A stretch of DNA of 64,000 nucleotides. It comes from an uncultured Lachnospiraceae bacterium (GTDB lineage: Bacteria > Bacillota > Clostridia > Lachnospirales > Lachnospiraceae). Below, piece by piece: positions 25,676 through 34,903 of the stretch. A program made the translations under genes and the position numbers. Location of the stretch: the NCBI GenBank assembly GCA_934339135.1, contig CAKRHP010000001.1:186001-250000 (forward strand), given 5' to 3'. The notes beneath the pieces are model-generated. The model did not search any database. It was given only the letters and a program-made list of their open reading frames with translations, and was not told where the DNA came from. The stretch's first letter is position 1. Every line of letters starts with the position of its first letter.

Positions 25676-26488
25676 ATGAAACATTCATTATTACTGAGAC
25701 GATATCTTCTCATCACACTCACGACACTGTTAATCATCCTGGAACTTTTCCATATCTCTGTGATCCCCTGCAGTGCTGCTGCCAGATCCACAGGAAAAAC
25801 GACTGCCAGGCCAAAAATCACCTTAAACACCAAACGAATATCTATGGAAAACGGAAACAGCTTCGCACTTCAGGCATCGGTTTCCAATGGTATGCTTCCT
25901 GTATATCGCAGCAATAAAAAAAGCGTTGCTGTTGTTGACAGCAACGGAATCGTCACTGCAAGCAAACCGGGGACTGCTGTAATATCCGTGAAAGCCGGCA
26001 AAACAACGGTCAACTGCCGTGTCACCGTTAAAAAGCCTGTGATCAAACTGAATCACATCTACGCCAAACTATTCCGGTGTCAGCAGATCCAGTTGACGGC
26101 CAATGTGTCTTCCGGGATCCAGCCATCCTGGAAATCCAGCCGATCCCGCGTGGCAACCGTAAACGACAACGGTCTGGTATGCGCCCAGAAGCATGGTACC
26201 ACAATCATTACCGCCAAAGCGGACGGTGTCACCAAAACCTGTGAGATTGAAGTAGCATCTCCAACGATTCGCATATCTTCCACTTCTCTCACCATGAAAG
26301 CAGGAGAAACACGTACACTCGATTATATGGTCTCCAGTGGCAATGCACCACTGATCAAATCAAACAAGCCAAACATCGTTCAGGTGGATCAGCTCGGCAA
26401 TCTTACCGCCCGAAGTGCAGGAACTGCTGTCATTTCCTTTACAGAGGATGGCACGAAAGAAACCTGTACGATCCGGGTTCTGAAATAG
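25676..26488 (+). CDS. Secreted protein with three bacterial Ig-like (BIG2) domains
   Basis: Cell-surface or secreted protein, 270 residues. A signal peptide or anchor (about 8-35, cleavage near CSAAA) precedes three BIG2-type repeats at about 48-122, 123-193 and 195-270. Each has a turn such as VDSNGIVTASKPGTAVISV, VNDNGLVCAQKHGTTIITA or VDQLGNLTARSAGTAVISF. The start at 25676 is fixed by AAGGAGGGAG; upstream in-frame codons overlap the promoter. No enzymatic domain, anchor motif or neighbour reveals a function. Confidence 0.87.
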   Translation: MKHSLLLRRYLLITLTTLLIILELFHISVIPCSAAARSTGKTTARPKITLNTKRISMENGNSFALQASVSNGMLPVYRSNKKSVAVVDSNGIVTASKPGTAVISVKAGKTTVNCRVTVKKPVIKLNHIYAKLFRCQQIQLTANVSSGIQPSWKSSRSRVATVNDNGLVCAQKHGTTIITAKADGVTKTCEIEVASPTIRISSTSLTMKAGETRTLDYMVSSGNAPLIKSNKPNIVQVDQLGNLTARSAGTAVISFTEDGTKETCTIRVLK

Positions 26489-26583
26489 CATACATTATTT
26501 ATCCCAAAAACAATTCATTTTAAGAACAGAGGGAGAAATATTGTAAGGTATCTTTTTTCTTAACGTCATATAAATCAGTCCGC

Positions 26584-26612
26584 TTGTAAACACACTGTAA
26601 ATCCGCTATACT
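26584..26612 (+). promoter_or_regulatory. Promoter for the S1-domain gene
   Basis: TTGTAA (26584-26589) and TATACT (26607-26612), spacer 17 bp, 23 bp before the small ORF at 26636. Confidence 0.5.
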
Positions 26613-26635
26613 ACAATCAGGAAGGCGGTGAAGGG

Positions 26636-26692
26636 ATGGAAGAAATGACAGAAAAAGAGTTGATTACTGTATTGGAGGATTTTTATGAGTGA
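26636..26692 (+). CDS. Possible 18-residue ORF overlapping the S1-domain gene start
   Basis: MEEMTEKELITVLEDFYE is preceded by GGCGGTGAAGGG, and its stop (26690-26692) overlaps the ATG of the downstream gene by 8 bp in another frame. The S1 gene's own ribosome site (TTGGAGG) lies inside it. Translational coupling is likely if it is expressed. Confidence 0.4.
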   Translation: MEEMTEKELITVLEDFYE

Positions 26693-27614
26693 AGAAAAGA
26701 GTATGAAAGACTATGAGAATGAGTTGGAACGTTCCTTTCAGGTACTGCGCGAGGGCGATATCCTGGATGTGACCGTGATCGGTGTTTCCGACACAGAGGT
26801 AACGGTTGATCTGAATTATTACACAGAAGGCATTATCCCGATTGAGGAATGCAGTGATGATCCATCCTTTTCCATTAAAAAGGATATGATCATCGGAGAT
26901 GTGATCAAAGCAATGGTGCTGGATCCGGAAAATGCCAGTGGCAATGTGATCCTCTCCAGAAAAGAAGCAAACCGAGTGCTTGTCTGGGATGAATTAAAAG
27001 AAGATATGGCTGACGGAACTGTCTTTCATGTAAAGATCACAGAGGCAGTCCCTGCAGGTGTGGTTGGATACGTAAAAGGAATCCGTGCGTTTATCCCGGC
27101 TTCACAGCTTGCCCTCACCTATGTCGAAGACACGGAAAGCTATGTGGGAATGACTGTTCAGGCAGTGATCATCACCGTAGAAAAGGATATCCAGAAGCTG
27201 GTACTCTCTGCCAAAATGATCCAGAAGGAAAAGGCTCTGGCAGAAAAAACACAGCACATCGGACGGCTGACTACCGGCGATATTGTAGAGGGGCCGGTAA
27301 CCCGTATGGAATCCTACGGTGTATTTATTGATATCGGAGAGGGTCTCACCGGACTCTGCCACATTTCCCAGATCACCAATAAATTTATCAAATCTCCAAA
27401 GGAAGAGCTGAAAATGGGACAGGTAGTAAAAGCAAAGATCCTGAAGATCGAGGGTGACCGTATTTCACTGAGCATTAAGGCACTTCGTGAGGACGAACCG
27501 GATACCGAAGAAGAATCCTATGAAATTCCTGCGGAATATTCTGCGGTTACTGCGGACGAGGACCAGGATACCAGTCCTTTTGCAAAGCTTTTACAGGGGA
27601 TCAAATTGGACTGA
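26685..27614 (+). CDS. S1 RNA-binding domain protein (RpsA-like)
   Basis: A 309-residue protein with three S1 OB-fold domains at about 20-88 (EGDILDVTVIGVSDTEVTVDL), 105-172 (less regular) and 192-262 (GDIVEGPVTRMESYGVFIDIG...GLCHISQI, the classical form). The C-terminal 45 residues are acidic. Gram-positive RpsA-like proteins of this size bind RNA and may associate with ribosomes, but they differ from the six-domain E. coli S1. Monocistronic apart from the short overlapping ORF. Confidence 0.9.
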   Translation: MSEEKSMKDYENELERSFQVLREGDILDVTVIGVSDTEVTVDLNYYTEGIIPIEECSDDPSFSIKKDMIIGDVIKAMVLDPENASGNVILSRKEANRVLVWDELKEDMADGTVFHVKITEAVPAGVVGYVKGIRAFIPASQLALTYVEDTESYVGMTVQAVIITVEKDIQKLVLSAKMIQKEKALAEKTQHIGRLTTGDIVEGPVTRMESYGVFIDIGEGLTGLCHISQITNKFIKSPKEELKMGQVVKAKILKIEGDRISLSIKALREDEPDTEEESYEIPAEYSAVTADEDQDTSPFAKLLQGIKLD

Positions 27615-27622
27615 GAATTCTA

Positions 27623-27651
27623 TTGACAGACCATTTGCCCCATTTTAGAAT
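27623..27651 (+). promoter_or_regulatory. Promoter for the flavoprotein gene
   Basis: TTGACA (27623-27628) and TAGAAT (27646-27651) with a 17-bp spacer. This predicts an unusually long 5' leader of about 175 nt. Confidence 0.65.
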
Positions 27652-27685
27652 AGAAAGCAATCGGAGCATTATCATGTCTCCCTGA

Positions 27686-27732
27686 TGATCGCAACGCAGT
27701 ATCCGGCGCACAGCTGCTGCACCTTGCGATCA
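27686..27732 (+). promoter_or_regulatory. Structured element in the flavoprotein 5' leader
   Basis: TGATCGCAA (27686-27694) and TTGCGATCA (27724-27732) form a perfect 9-bp stem around about 29 nt. There is no T tract, so it is not a terminator. It does not match a riboswitch class I know. Confidence 0.4.
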
Positions 27733-27832
27733 ACTGTAAAACAAGTTCATTATAACAGGTGTGCGACAATCTGAGTTTTATATACACACCGGATCATACA
27801 ATATTATACCGTGCGCAGAAAAGAGGTTACTT

Positions 27833-29005
27833 ATGAGTGTAGTTATTTCAGATTCCGTAAAGTACATTGGTGTAGATGACACCACGATCGATCTTTTTGA
27901 GAGTCAGTACGTGGTTCCGGAGGGAGTTTCTTATAATTCCTATGTCATCCTTGACGAGAAGGTTGCTGTTATGGATACCGTAGATCCCCGTGGTATGGAG
28001 CAGTGGGAACAGAATCTTCTGGACACCCTGAATGGCAGAAAGGTAGATTATCTGATAGTGCAGCATCTGGAACCGGATCATTCCGGCAGTATCGCACGTC
28101 TGGTGGAGCTTTTCCCGGATGTCACTCTGGTAGGCAACGCCAAGACATTTGCCATGCTTCCACAGTTTTTCAACATTCCTTTAGAGGGGCATACCCTGAC
28201 CGTCAAGGAGGGAGATACTCTTTCCTTAGGAGAGCATACTCTGACTTTCGTCATGGCACCTATGGTTCACTGGCCGGAGGTTATGGTTACTTATGAATCC
28301 AAAGAAAAAATCCTCTTCTCCGCAGATGGATTCGGTAAATTCGGTGCCCTTTCCAAGACAGAAGGCGAGGATGACTGGGCATGTGAGGCCCGCAGATATT
28401 ATTTCAATATCGTTGGTAAGTATGGTGCACCGGTACAGACACTTCTCAAAAAGGCTGCCGGATTGGATATCGCTATGATCTGCCCGCTTCATGGTCCGAT
28501 CTTAAAGGATGATCTCGGTTACTATCTGGGCCTGTACAATACCTGGAGCAGCTATCAGCCGGAGGATAAGGGTATCCTTGTGGCATATGCTTCCATCCAT
28601 GGCAATACGGCAAAAGCAGCGGAGAAGCTTGCCGAAATGCTTCGCGAAAAGGGTGCTGAAAAGGTTGTTGTAAGTGATCTTGCCAGAGAGGATATGGCAG
28701 AGGTGATCGAAGATGCGTTCCGTTATGACCGCATGGTTCTGGCAGCTGCCAGCTACGATGCCGGAGTTTTCCCTTGCATGCAGGATTTTCTTCATCATCT
28801 CCAGAGCAAGGCATATCAGAACCGTAAAGTCGGTATTATGGAAAATGGTTCCTGGGCACCAACCGCAGCCCGCACCATGAAATCCATTCTGGAAACCATG
28901 AAAAATATCGAGATCGTAGAACCTACAGTTACGATCCGTTCCGTTATGAAAGACAGTGATCTTCCGGAAATGGAGAAGCTTGCAGACGCTATGACTGCAA
29001 AATAG
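27833..29005 (+). CDS. FprA-type A flavoprotein (diiron beta-lactamase fold + flavodoxin)
   Basis: Flavodiiron protein expected to reduce O2 or NO to harmless products in an anaerobe. The 390 residues comprise a metallo-beta-lactamase-like domain (about 1-245) with the diiron ligands HLEPDHS (78-84), and a flavodoxin domain (about 250-388) with AYASIHGNTAKAAE as the FMN phosphate loop. No rubredoxin domain is attached, so a separate electron donor is needed. The start at 27833 is set by AAGAGG seven bases upstream. Confidence 0.93.
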   Translation: MSVVISDSVKYIGVDDTTIDLFESQYVVPEGVSYNSYVILDEKVAVMDTVDPRGMEQWEQNLLDTLNGRKVDYLIVQHLEPDHSGSIARLVELFPDVTLVGNAKTFAMLPQFFNIPLEGHTLTVKEGDTLSLGEHTLTFVMAPMVHWPEVMVTYESKEKILFSADGFGKFGALSKTEGEDDWACEARRYYFNIVGKYGAPVQTLLKKAAGLDIAMICPLHGPILKDDLGYYLGLYNTWSSYQPEDKGILVAYASIHGNTAKAAEKLAEMLREKGAEKVVVSDLAREDMAEVIEDAFRYDRMVLAAASYDAGVFPCMQDFLHHLQSKAYQNRKVGIMENGSWAPTAARTMKSILETMKNIEIVEPTVTIRSVMKDSDLPEMEKLADAMTAK

Positions 29006-29054
29006 TCTTATGACATCATTCGTATATCTGTAACACAGTTATTTTTATACAATA

Positions 29055-29143
29055 AAAGATCCCCGTGAATACAGGATCACCTGAACCATCGGATATAATC
29101 TGTGATTCGGGCAATCTCCTGTCATCCACGGGGATTTTTTTCT
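29055..29143 (+). terminator. Terminator after the flavoprotein gene
   Basis: A long hairpin: AGATCCCCGTG with nearby ACAGGA pairs with TCCTGT and CACGGGGAT, followed by TTTTTTTCTT on the plus strand. The large internal segment (about 40 nt) is unusual for a simple terminator. Confidence 0.8.
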
Positions 29144-29180
29144 TATGTTTTATTTCACATTTTATTTTTCAAAAGCTGCT

Positions 29181-31250
29181 TTATTTCACAATAACCTTCA
29201 CTTTACTCTTCTTTCCATCGGCTTTCAGGGTTACTACTGCAGAACCTTTCTTGATCCCTTTTACCGTCGTTGTCACCTGTGTCACTGTGGCTTTCTTTTT
29301 TTTGACAGATGTTTTCACAACTTTTACTGTCTTTTTGTTTACCGTCACCTTCACAAGCTTCTTGACGGATGCATTCTTAGCCGTTGTCACATTCCATTGA
29401 ATCTTTGCTTTCTTGCCGGTCTTTACAGCTACCGTTGTTTTTACTGCTGTCACCTTTTTCACAGCTGCCGATGTAGATGCCGGTTTTGTTGTGTTTTTCG
29501 GCGTTGCAGATGGAGTTGCTGCCGGAGTCTGACTTGGTGTTACGGATGGAGTTGGAACTACATTTCCCGTCGGTGTCGGTGCTGCTGTCTGTGTTCCTGC
29601 TCCGGTTGGAGTCGGTGTCAGATCTGCCGGGGTTCCCGTCGGTGTTGCTGTCGGATCTGCCGGAGTTCCTGTCGGTGTCGCTGTCGGTGTCTGTATCGGG
29701 GTTTGTGTTGGATCCGGATTCTTTGTCACGTCACTGAGATCATAAAGAGATTTCGTTCCCTCCATTACACGGATCACTGCATTTAAACCACGAAGAAGCT
29801 GCTCCGGTGCACTTGGCACCTTTGCGGTATCCAGTGTCTTATTTTCCATATCAAAAAATTCAGCAGCATCATCTAAAACAGTGACACCATTTTTAATGAA
29901 ATCACTGCCATCAGTCTCGCTGCATGGATTAATACGAAGCTGTCCCATTGCAGTCAAAATCTGGGCTAATGTCCATACATTGTTCTTCTCTTCACCGTAT
30001 CCGCTCCATGTACCATCGTTATTCTGTGTACTTTCCAGGAAATGAACTCCCTTGTTATATGCTGTCTGAAGTGCTTTCTGATCAAAATCCGCATCTTTCG
30101 CAGCCAGATCATTCTCCAAAGTATATGGATACATACACTGGATCGGCATAGCTGCCATATCAATGGAAGACCACTGAAGTGCCATTCCAATCATGCTGTC
30201 CATACTTGTGGCAACATTATTGACCAACTTTCCTCTGGTAATGTAATTTTCTCCTGTCGGAAGCGTATAATTTCCACTGTCCAGTGCCAGAAGCATTGTA
30301 CAATCCAGCATATATACCTTCGGAGACTCCTCATATACTGCCTTCTGTGCCATCTCGTCAATCAGATCACAACCACCGATATTGGTTGCATCCTTCCCCA
30401 TTGCTGTAACAAAAAGTACAACCTTCGCACGATTTATCTCCGGATTAGCCTTAGAATAAGCAGTTGCACCAATGGTATCCAGATTCATTTCTTTTCCATC
30501 TACTGTAATAGACCCATTCGCCTTTATTTCCTCTAACTGCCCCTTTACTTTCGCATACATTTTCTCATAATAATCATTTGCCTCAGTATAGCCTGCACGG
30601 ATCAGCGAAAAGGCAATATACAGGGCATCCGGATTTTCAATACCGTAAACCGTCTTTCCTCCGTCCAGAATACTGCTTTCATAGGTTGCCTCTGCAACAA
30701 TATCCTGCTGGATCTTTGCATTTTCCAGAAGTGTTGCCGCCTTTGCGCTATCCGGATTTTTGGACACATCATCGCTGTAAACAGAAGCCTCTTTCTTGTT
30801 TGCATCATCGCCGTAAGCAAAAATAAAGCTGATCTTGTCATTATCATTCATAACAACATTGCCTAAAGAATCCGCATAATTGCCATTCAGATAAAACGCC
30901 CAATATCCCTTCTGCCAGTCAGATGGATTTGCAATATCGCCTATTTTCTCGATATTTCTTCCATATCCGGATTTGTCCTCAATAGCGTATTCCGACTCCT
31001 CCAGTCCGGCTGCCTGGAATGCTTTTTCTGCAACAACGTCGCCTTTTGTCCCTTCATCAACCTGGACTGCAGTTTTTCCAATATTCACTGTATGTCCATC
31101 TGCATCCGTACCCTCTGCTGCCACATAAACAACAATCTTGTCCGTGGTCTCCTGCGTTTCGCCAGCCTTTACTGCAGAGCTTGTGCTAAATACTGTCGTA
31201 AATGCCAAAGCTGCCGCAAGAAGACTGCTCATCCATTTTTTCTTACTCAT
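29181..31250 (-). CDS. Secreted DUF4430 + alpha/alpha-repeat protein (transcobalamin-like), Ig-like C terminus
   Basis: A 689-residue exported protein. Signal peptide 1-29; a DUF4430 domain at about 34-135 (ending in WQKGYWAFYLNG); a helical region at about 150-490 with the squalene-cyclase/prenyltransferase-like repeat signature QNNDGTWSGYG; a Pro/Thr linker (about 505-575) made of PTGTPADPT-like repeats; and a Lys/Val-rich Ig-like C terminus. DUF4430 plus an alpha/alpha barrel are the two folds of animal intrinsic factor and transcobalamin, here in reverse order. It is the last gene of a cobalamin-riboswitch operon with an ECF transporter, so corrinoid capture is the best reading. The start at 31250 follows GGAGG. 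Confidence 0.8.
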   Translation of the reverse strand: MSKKKWMSSLLAAALAFTTVFSTSSAVKAGETQETTDKIVVYVAAEGTDADGHTVNIGKTAVQVDEGTKGDVVAEKAFQAAGLEESEYAIEDKSGYGRNIEKIGDIANPSDWQKGYWAFYLNGNYADSLGNVVMNDNDKISFIFAYGDDANKKEASVYSDDVSKNPDSAKAATLLENAKIQQDIVAEATYESSILDGGKTVYGIENPDALYIAFSLIRAGYTEANDYYEKMYAKVKGQLEEIKANGSITVDGKEMNLDTIGATAYSKANPEINRAKVVLFVTAMGKDATNIGGCDLIDEMAQKAVYEESPKVYMLDCTMLLALDSGNYTLPTGENYITRGKLVNNVATSMDSMIGMALQWSSIDMAAMPIQCMYPYTLENDLAAKDADFDQKALQTAYNKGVHFLESTQNNDGTWSGYGEEKNNVWTLAQILTAMGQLRINPCSETDGSDFIKNGVTVLDDAAEFFDMENKTLDTAKVPSAPEQLLRGLNAVIRVMEGTKSLYDLSDVTKNPDPTQTPIQTPTATPTGTPADPTATPTGTPADLTPTPTGAGTQTAAPTPTGNVVPTPSVTPSQTPAATPSATPKNTTKPASTSAAVKKVTAVKTTVAVKTGKKAKIQWNVTTAKNASVKKLVKVTVNKKTVKVVKTSVKKKKATVTQVTTTVKGIKKGSAVVTLKADGKKSKVKVIVK

Positions 31251-31278
31251 TTCAATCCTCCATTCATTTGTGCTGTGT

Positions 31279-32301
31279 TTACATTGTGATCCCAAATTTC
31301 CCCTGTATACGCTCCAGCTTTTGTAAAATGCTGTCCCCAAAAAGGAACATACACAGCGCTGCCGTTCCGGCATGCGCCGCATCATAGGGTGCCCCTGTCA
31401 GGTATAACGCTTTCAGTGTCTCCCAGCTTATCTGTCCGGCAGAAGGATCCGCCGGATAGGTCATCAACATGGTTGCAAAGTTCATAAGCCCTCCATACAA
31501 CAGAAATACCACAAAAAAGGTAAACACCGTCGTTGTGATATCATCCACCGGAAGCTTCTTTCTTTGCAGCACGCATCCGACTGCCAGTCCCACAATCCCA
31601 TAGATATAAAGCCTCCATCCAAAGAAGCTCTGCCCGTCAGGATTGTCCCGGAGCAAAAAGACTACATAAGCAAGCACCCATGCAAACAAAATGCAAAAAA
31701 CCGGTCCCATGATCACCCGAAATGTTCTGCCCTTCTCCAAAGAAAGGCGTCTCGCCAGTGTCTCACCGGTCCTTCTGCGTTCCACTTTATTAAAAGCCAT
31801 GCCGGATAAATATCCGACCATTCCCCAGGCAGCCATCTGCCAGGGTGTCCATGGCCCCTGACCATCAAAAAAATTACATACCAGTCTGCTCATGGCACCA
31901 ACCAGGAAACCCGCCTCCGGTCCCAGACCGATGCCACAGATCACCACCATTGTTGTTCCCGCATGAAGCGGAATGGTGTGAGCACAGATTTCATTCATCA
32001 CCACACACAACGCTGTCAGCGTGGATAAAAGAACTATCTCTCTGGCACGGGGCTTTCTTCTTTCATACTGTCCAAAAAACAGGACCAGTATCAGAATCAC
32101 CACACCAAACCCCATAAACAGATAATGTCTCCCCTGCAGTAAAACAGCCGACACAAATAACAATATTGCAACCGCCACAAAAAGAAACAGTCCATTCCAT
32201 CTACGGCGTTTCGCCTTTTCTCTCAGATACTCTTCCCAGTCAAAGCACCGCCGGCAGGAAACATCCATGCCTTTTCCAGTCTCTTTCCTCTGCTTTTTCA
32301 T
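31279..32301 (-). CDS. ECF transporter S component, probably for cobalamin or related corrinoid
   Basis: Substrate-binding membrane subunit of an energy-coupling factor importer, 340 residues from the start at 32301. It has two N-terminal TM segments (about 30-70) and then a core of about six TM segments with ALCVVMNEICAHTIP and FFDGQGPWTPWQMAAWG, a pattern seen in ECF S components. The ATG overlaps the stop of the ATPase gene by 4 bp (ATGA). Substrate is inferred from the cobalamin riboswitch upstream and the transcobalamin-like neighbours, not from specificity residues. Confidence 0.8.
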   Translation of the reverse strand: MKKQRKETGKGMDVSCRRCFDWEEYLREKAKRRRWNGLFLFVAVAILLFVSAVLLQGRHYLFMGFGVVILILVLFFGQYERRKPRAREIVLLSTLTALCVVMNEICAHTIPLHAGTTMVVICGIGLGPEAGFLVGAMSRLVCNFFDGQGPWTPWQMAAWGMVGYLSGMAFNKVERRRTGETLARRLSLEKGRTFRVIMGPVFCILFAWVLAYVVFLLRDNPDGQSFFGWRLYIYGIVGLAVGCVLQRKKLPVDDITTTVFTFFVVFLLYGGLMNFATMLMTYPADPSAGQISWETLKALYLTGAPYDAAHAGTAALCMFLFGDSILQKLERIQGKFGITM

Positions 32302-33944
32302 CCGGCATCCCCCGCCTTCTGCAGAGCTTTTATAATATCCTCCGTCCGAAAACAATGTTCCAGAATCCCCTCGGACATCCGGCTTGCAGGAGTCGTATAA
32401 AAGACATTATCCTCAAAAAAATTCTCTGTCCTGTCCTGACTGATCATCTGTCCGTCAAAAAGCAAGCCACATATATCCGCATACTGCGCACAAAAATTCA
32501 TATCATGAGATACCAGAAGGATTGTCTTGCCCCGTGCGCACAGATCCTTAAGCAGATCTGCCAGTTTCTCCTTAAAGGCACCGTCCAGCCCCTTGGTGGG
32601 TTCATCCAGCAACAGAATATCCGGATCCGTCATAAGGAGCTTTCCCATGGCAAGACGTTGCTGCTGACCACCACTTAAGTCCATGGGATTCTGCTCTCTT
32701 TGTCCCTCCAGTTCCAGGTAATGCAGCATTTCCTTCCACGGCTGCTGCCCTTTTTCTGTGAACCGCGGCTGCATCACCATCAGTTCTTCCTCTACGGTAA
32801 GCTCCGTAAACAGACTCTGTGGATTCTGTGCCAGATAACGCACCGTTCCCATAGCTTTTACCTTGCCACGACGTGGCTTATAAATCCCCATGAGAATCTT
32901 TAATGCCGTAGATTTTCCGGAGCCATTGCCCCCCATAACAGCAAACAGACTTCCTTTCGGTACCTGAAGCGAAAAATCATCCAGTACTCTTTTCCCCTTT
33001 TCATACGCAAAAGAAATCCCTCTTGCTTCAAGAGCAATTTGCTTTTTATCCACTTGTATCTCTTTGTCAGCCTGTCCGCTTTTTCGTACTCGTTTCCGCA
33101 GCCATTCCTTTCCCTGACGAATGCTGACCGGAGATTCTGTTTCATTGTCTCCATGACATTTCTGCCACACTCTCACTGCCACCGGCATCGCCGGGGCAAT
33201 CGGAAGCTCCTTTCCATGCTCTTTCTCAAACTGCTCCAATATACCGGCACATTTTCCGGGTACACTATCCCCGATCATATGCCCCTGATCCATCAGCAAT
33301 ACCCGGTCCGCCAGGGGCATCACTTCCTCCAGCCTCTGCTCGGATAACAAAACTGCCGTTCCCAGATCCCGGTTCAATCTCACCAGCGTATCCAGAAAAC
33401 GCCCGGCCCCAATCGGATCCAGCTGTGCTGTTGGTTCGTCCAGCAATAATACATCCGGCTGCATGATCACAACGGATGCCAAGTTCAAAATCTGTTTCTG
33501 TCCACCGGAAAGTTCTGACACGTTTTTATGAAACCAGCTCTCCATACCAAAATACTGGGCAATTTCTGCCGTTCTCCGTCTGATCTGCATCCCCGGTACT
33601 CCCAGGTTTTCCAGACCAAATGCCAGTTCATGCCATACCTTATCCGTCACAAGCTGCGTGTCCGGATTTTGTCCCACATAACCGATCCTTGCAGCACTTT
33701 CTCTATCATTCAACGTCTCCAGATCTTTTCCGCGATAATACATGTGACCACTTCCGGTTCCAAATGGAATCTGGTTTTTCTTAAAATGACGCAGAAAGGT
33801 TGTCTTGCCACACCCTGAGGGACCACAAAGAACTATAAATTCCGCCCCCTCCATCCGGAAACAAATATCATGAATTGCCTCCTCCGTCTGTCTCGGATAA
33901 CAGAAGGATAAATGCTCACAGGATAAAACCGGTATCTGTCCCAT
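32298..33944 (-). CDS. ECF transporter ATPase with two ABC domains (EcfA fusion)
   Basis: Cytosolic ATPase of the ECF module, 548 residues. The first ABC domain (about 1-235) has Walker A GPSGCGKTT, signature LSGGQKQ and Walker B VLLLDEP. The second (about 305-530) has GGNGSGKST, LSGGQQQR and ILLLDEP. EcfA1 and EcfA2 are thus fused. The start at 33944 follows AAAGGAGGG; the longer ORF overlaps the spacer. It lies between ecfT-like and S-component genes with small gaps. Confidence 0.93.
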   Translation of the reverse strand: MGQIPVLSCEHLSFCYPRQTEEAIHDICFRMEGAEFIVLCGPSGCGKTTFLRHFKKNQIPFGTGSGHMYYRGKDLETLNDRESAARIGYVGQNPDTQLVTDKVWHELAFGLENLGVPGMQIRRRTAEIAQYFGMESWFHKNVSELSGGQKQILNLASVVIMQPDVLLLDEPTAQLDPIGAGRFLDTLVRLNRDLGTAVLLSEQRLEEVMPLADRVLLMDQGHMIGDSVPGKCAGILEQFEKEHGKELPIAPAMPVAVRVWQKCHGDNETESPVSIRQGKEWLRKRVRKSGQADKEIQVDKKQIALEARGISFAYEKGKRVLDDFSLQVPKGSLFAVMGGNGSGKSTALKILMGIYKPRRGKVKAMGTVRYLAQNPQSLFTELTVEEELMVMQPRFTEKGQQPWKEMLHYLELEGQREQNPMDLSGGQQQRLAMGKLLMTDPDILLLDEPTKGLDGAFKEKLADLLKDLCARGKTILLVSHDMNFCAQYADICGLLFDGQMISQDRTENFFEDNVFYTTPASRMSEGILEHCFRTEDIIKALQKAGDAG

Positions 33945-33974
33945 TTTGTGCCCTCCTTTCTCAAACAACTGCGT

Positions 33975-34886
33975 CTATTTCCTCTGACCCATTTCCAGGA
34001 CAGATCTTCTTATATCGCGAAATCGATAATATAGATCATACATGCACGGTGTTATCATTCCACAAGTGCCAGCCAAAAGTATCATCCACACATTTCCACT
34101 GATACATGACGAAAAAATTTCCGGAAAATAATATGCCTGCAGCCTGCCCTGAAACTGGCATATATATATCCCGGCAGACATGAGTACAAGATATATGCAC
34201 CATATCAGGTCTTCTTTCTGCATTTGAAATAAATGAAACCAGGTTCTTTTACCGGAACCGTATCCTCTGGACTCCATTGACATGGAAACTTCGACGGAGT
34301 CTTCCAAAGACCACGAAATCAGCACCGAAAGCTCTCTTACAATATTTTGTGTCCTTTGCCACAGGCTCGCCTCATCTCCATTTCTGCCAAGCCCCGCCTG
34401 GGCTTCATGGATTTGCCGGTAACGGTTCTGCATATGGGGCAGCGCACGAAATATCATCATCAGCAGCAGTCCGATCGTTGGTATGATCTTTCCCGTCAAA
34501 TACAATATTTTCTCACTGTCCAACAGGCACCCTGCCACCATGCACCATTGCAGCACCGCCAGGAGCATCAGCGTCATCATCATTCCATAAAACACGGATT
34601 CCCAGGTCACCGCCATACCATTGACATAAAAAATCGGTGTAACTCCTCTATGCGAAAATAAAGGCAGAATGACTGCCGCCAAAAAAAGCATCACACTTCC
34701 GGAGCATATCACCTTTCCCCAGGATCGAATCCCTTTTATTACCACCAAATAAAAAGCAGAGGAAAGGAAAGACAGGAGCAATGCGACCGGATGTCTCGTG
34801 ACCATTGTCCAGATCACACACAAAAGAATATAAACTGTAATAACCACCGGATGTCGCCCGGCAAATTCAGAATTTGTTCTATTCAT
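33975..34886 (-). CDS. ECF transporter transmembrane protein EcfT
   Basis: Scaffold subunit joining the ATPase to the S component, 303 residues. It has several TM segments in the N-terminal half and near the C terminus. The long cytoplasmic helices hold a coupling motif resembling the Ala-Arg-Gly type (SMESRGYGSGKRT). The start is placed at 34886; a GTG at 34934 would overlap the upstream gene by 31 bp. Ordered between a DUF4430 gene and the ATPase gene. Confidence 0.85.
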   Translation of the reverse strand: MNRTNSEFAGRHPVVITVYILLCVIWTMVTRHPVALLLSFLSSAFYLVVIKGIRSWGKVICSGSVMLFLAAVILPLFSHRGVTPIFYVNGMAVTWESVFYGMMMTLMLLAVLQWCMVAGCLLDSEKILYLTGKIIPTIGLLLMMIFRALPHMQNRYRQIHEAQAGLGRNGDEASLWQRTQNIVRELSVLISWSLEDSVEVSMSMESRGYGSGKRTWFHLFQMQKEDLIWCIYLVLMSAGIYICQFQGRLQAYYFPEIFSSCISGNVWMILLAGTCGMITPCMYDLYYRFRDIRRSVLEMGQRK

Positions 34887-34903
34887 CGTATTCTCTGCCC
34901 CTT

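Noticed and set aside
29540..29720. Short tandem repeats considered as a CRISPR-like array
   Set aside because: They are codon-level Pro/Thr/Ala linker repeats without unique spacers. No CRISPR array or cas gene was seen anywhere.
29145..29786. Cys/Arg-rich 213-codon plus-strand ORF
   Set aside because: Antisense of the Pro/Thr linker and Lys/Val-rich tail of the DUF4430 protein; low-complexity shadow.
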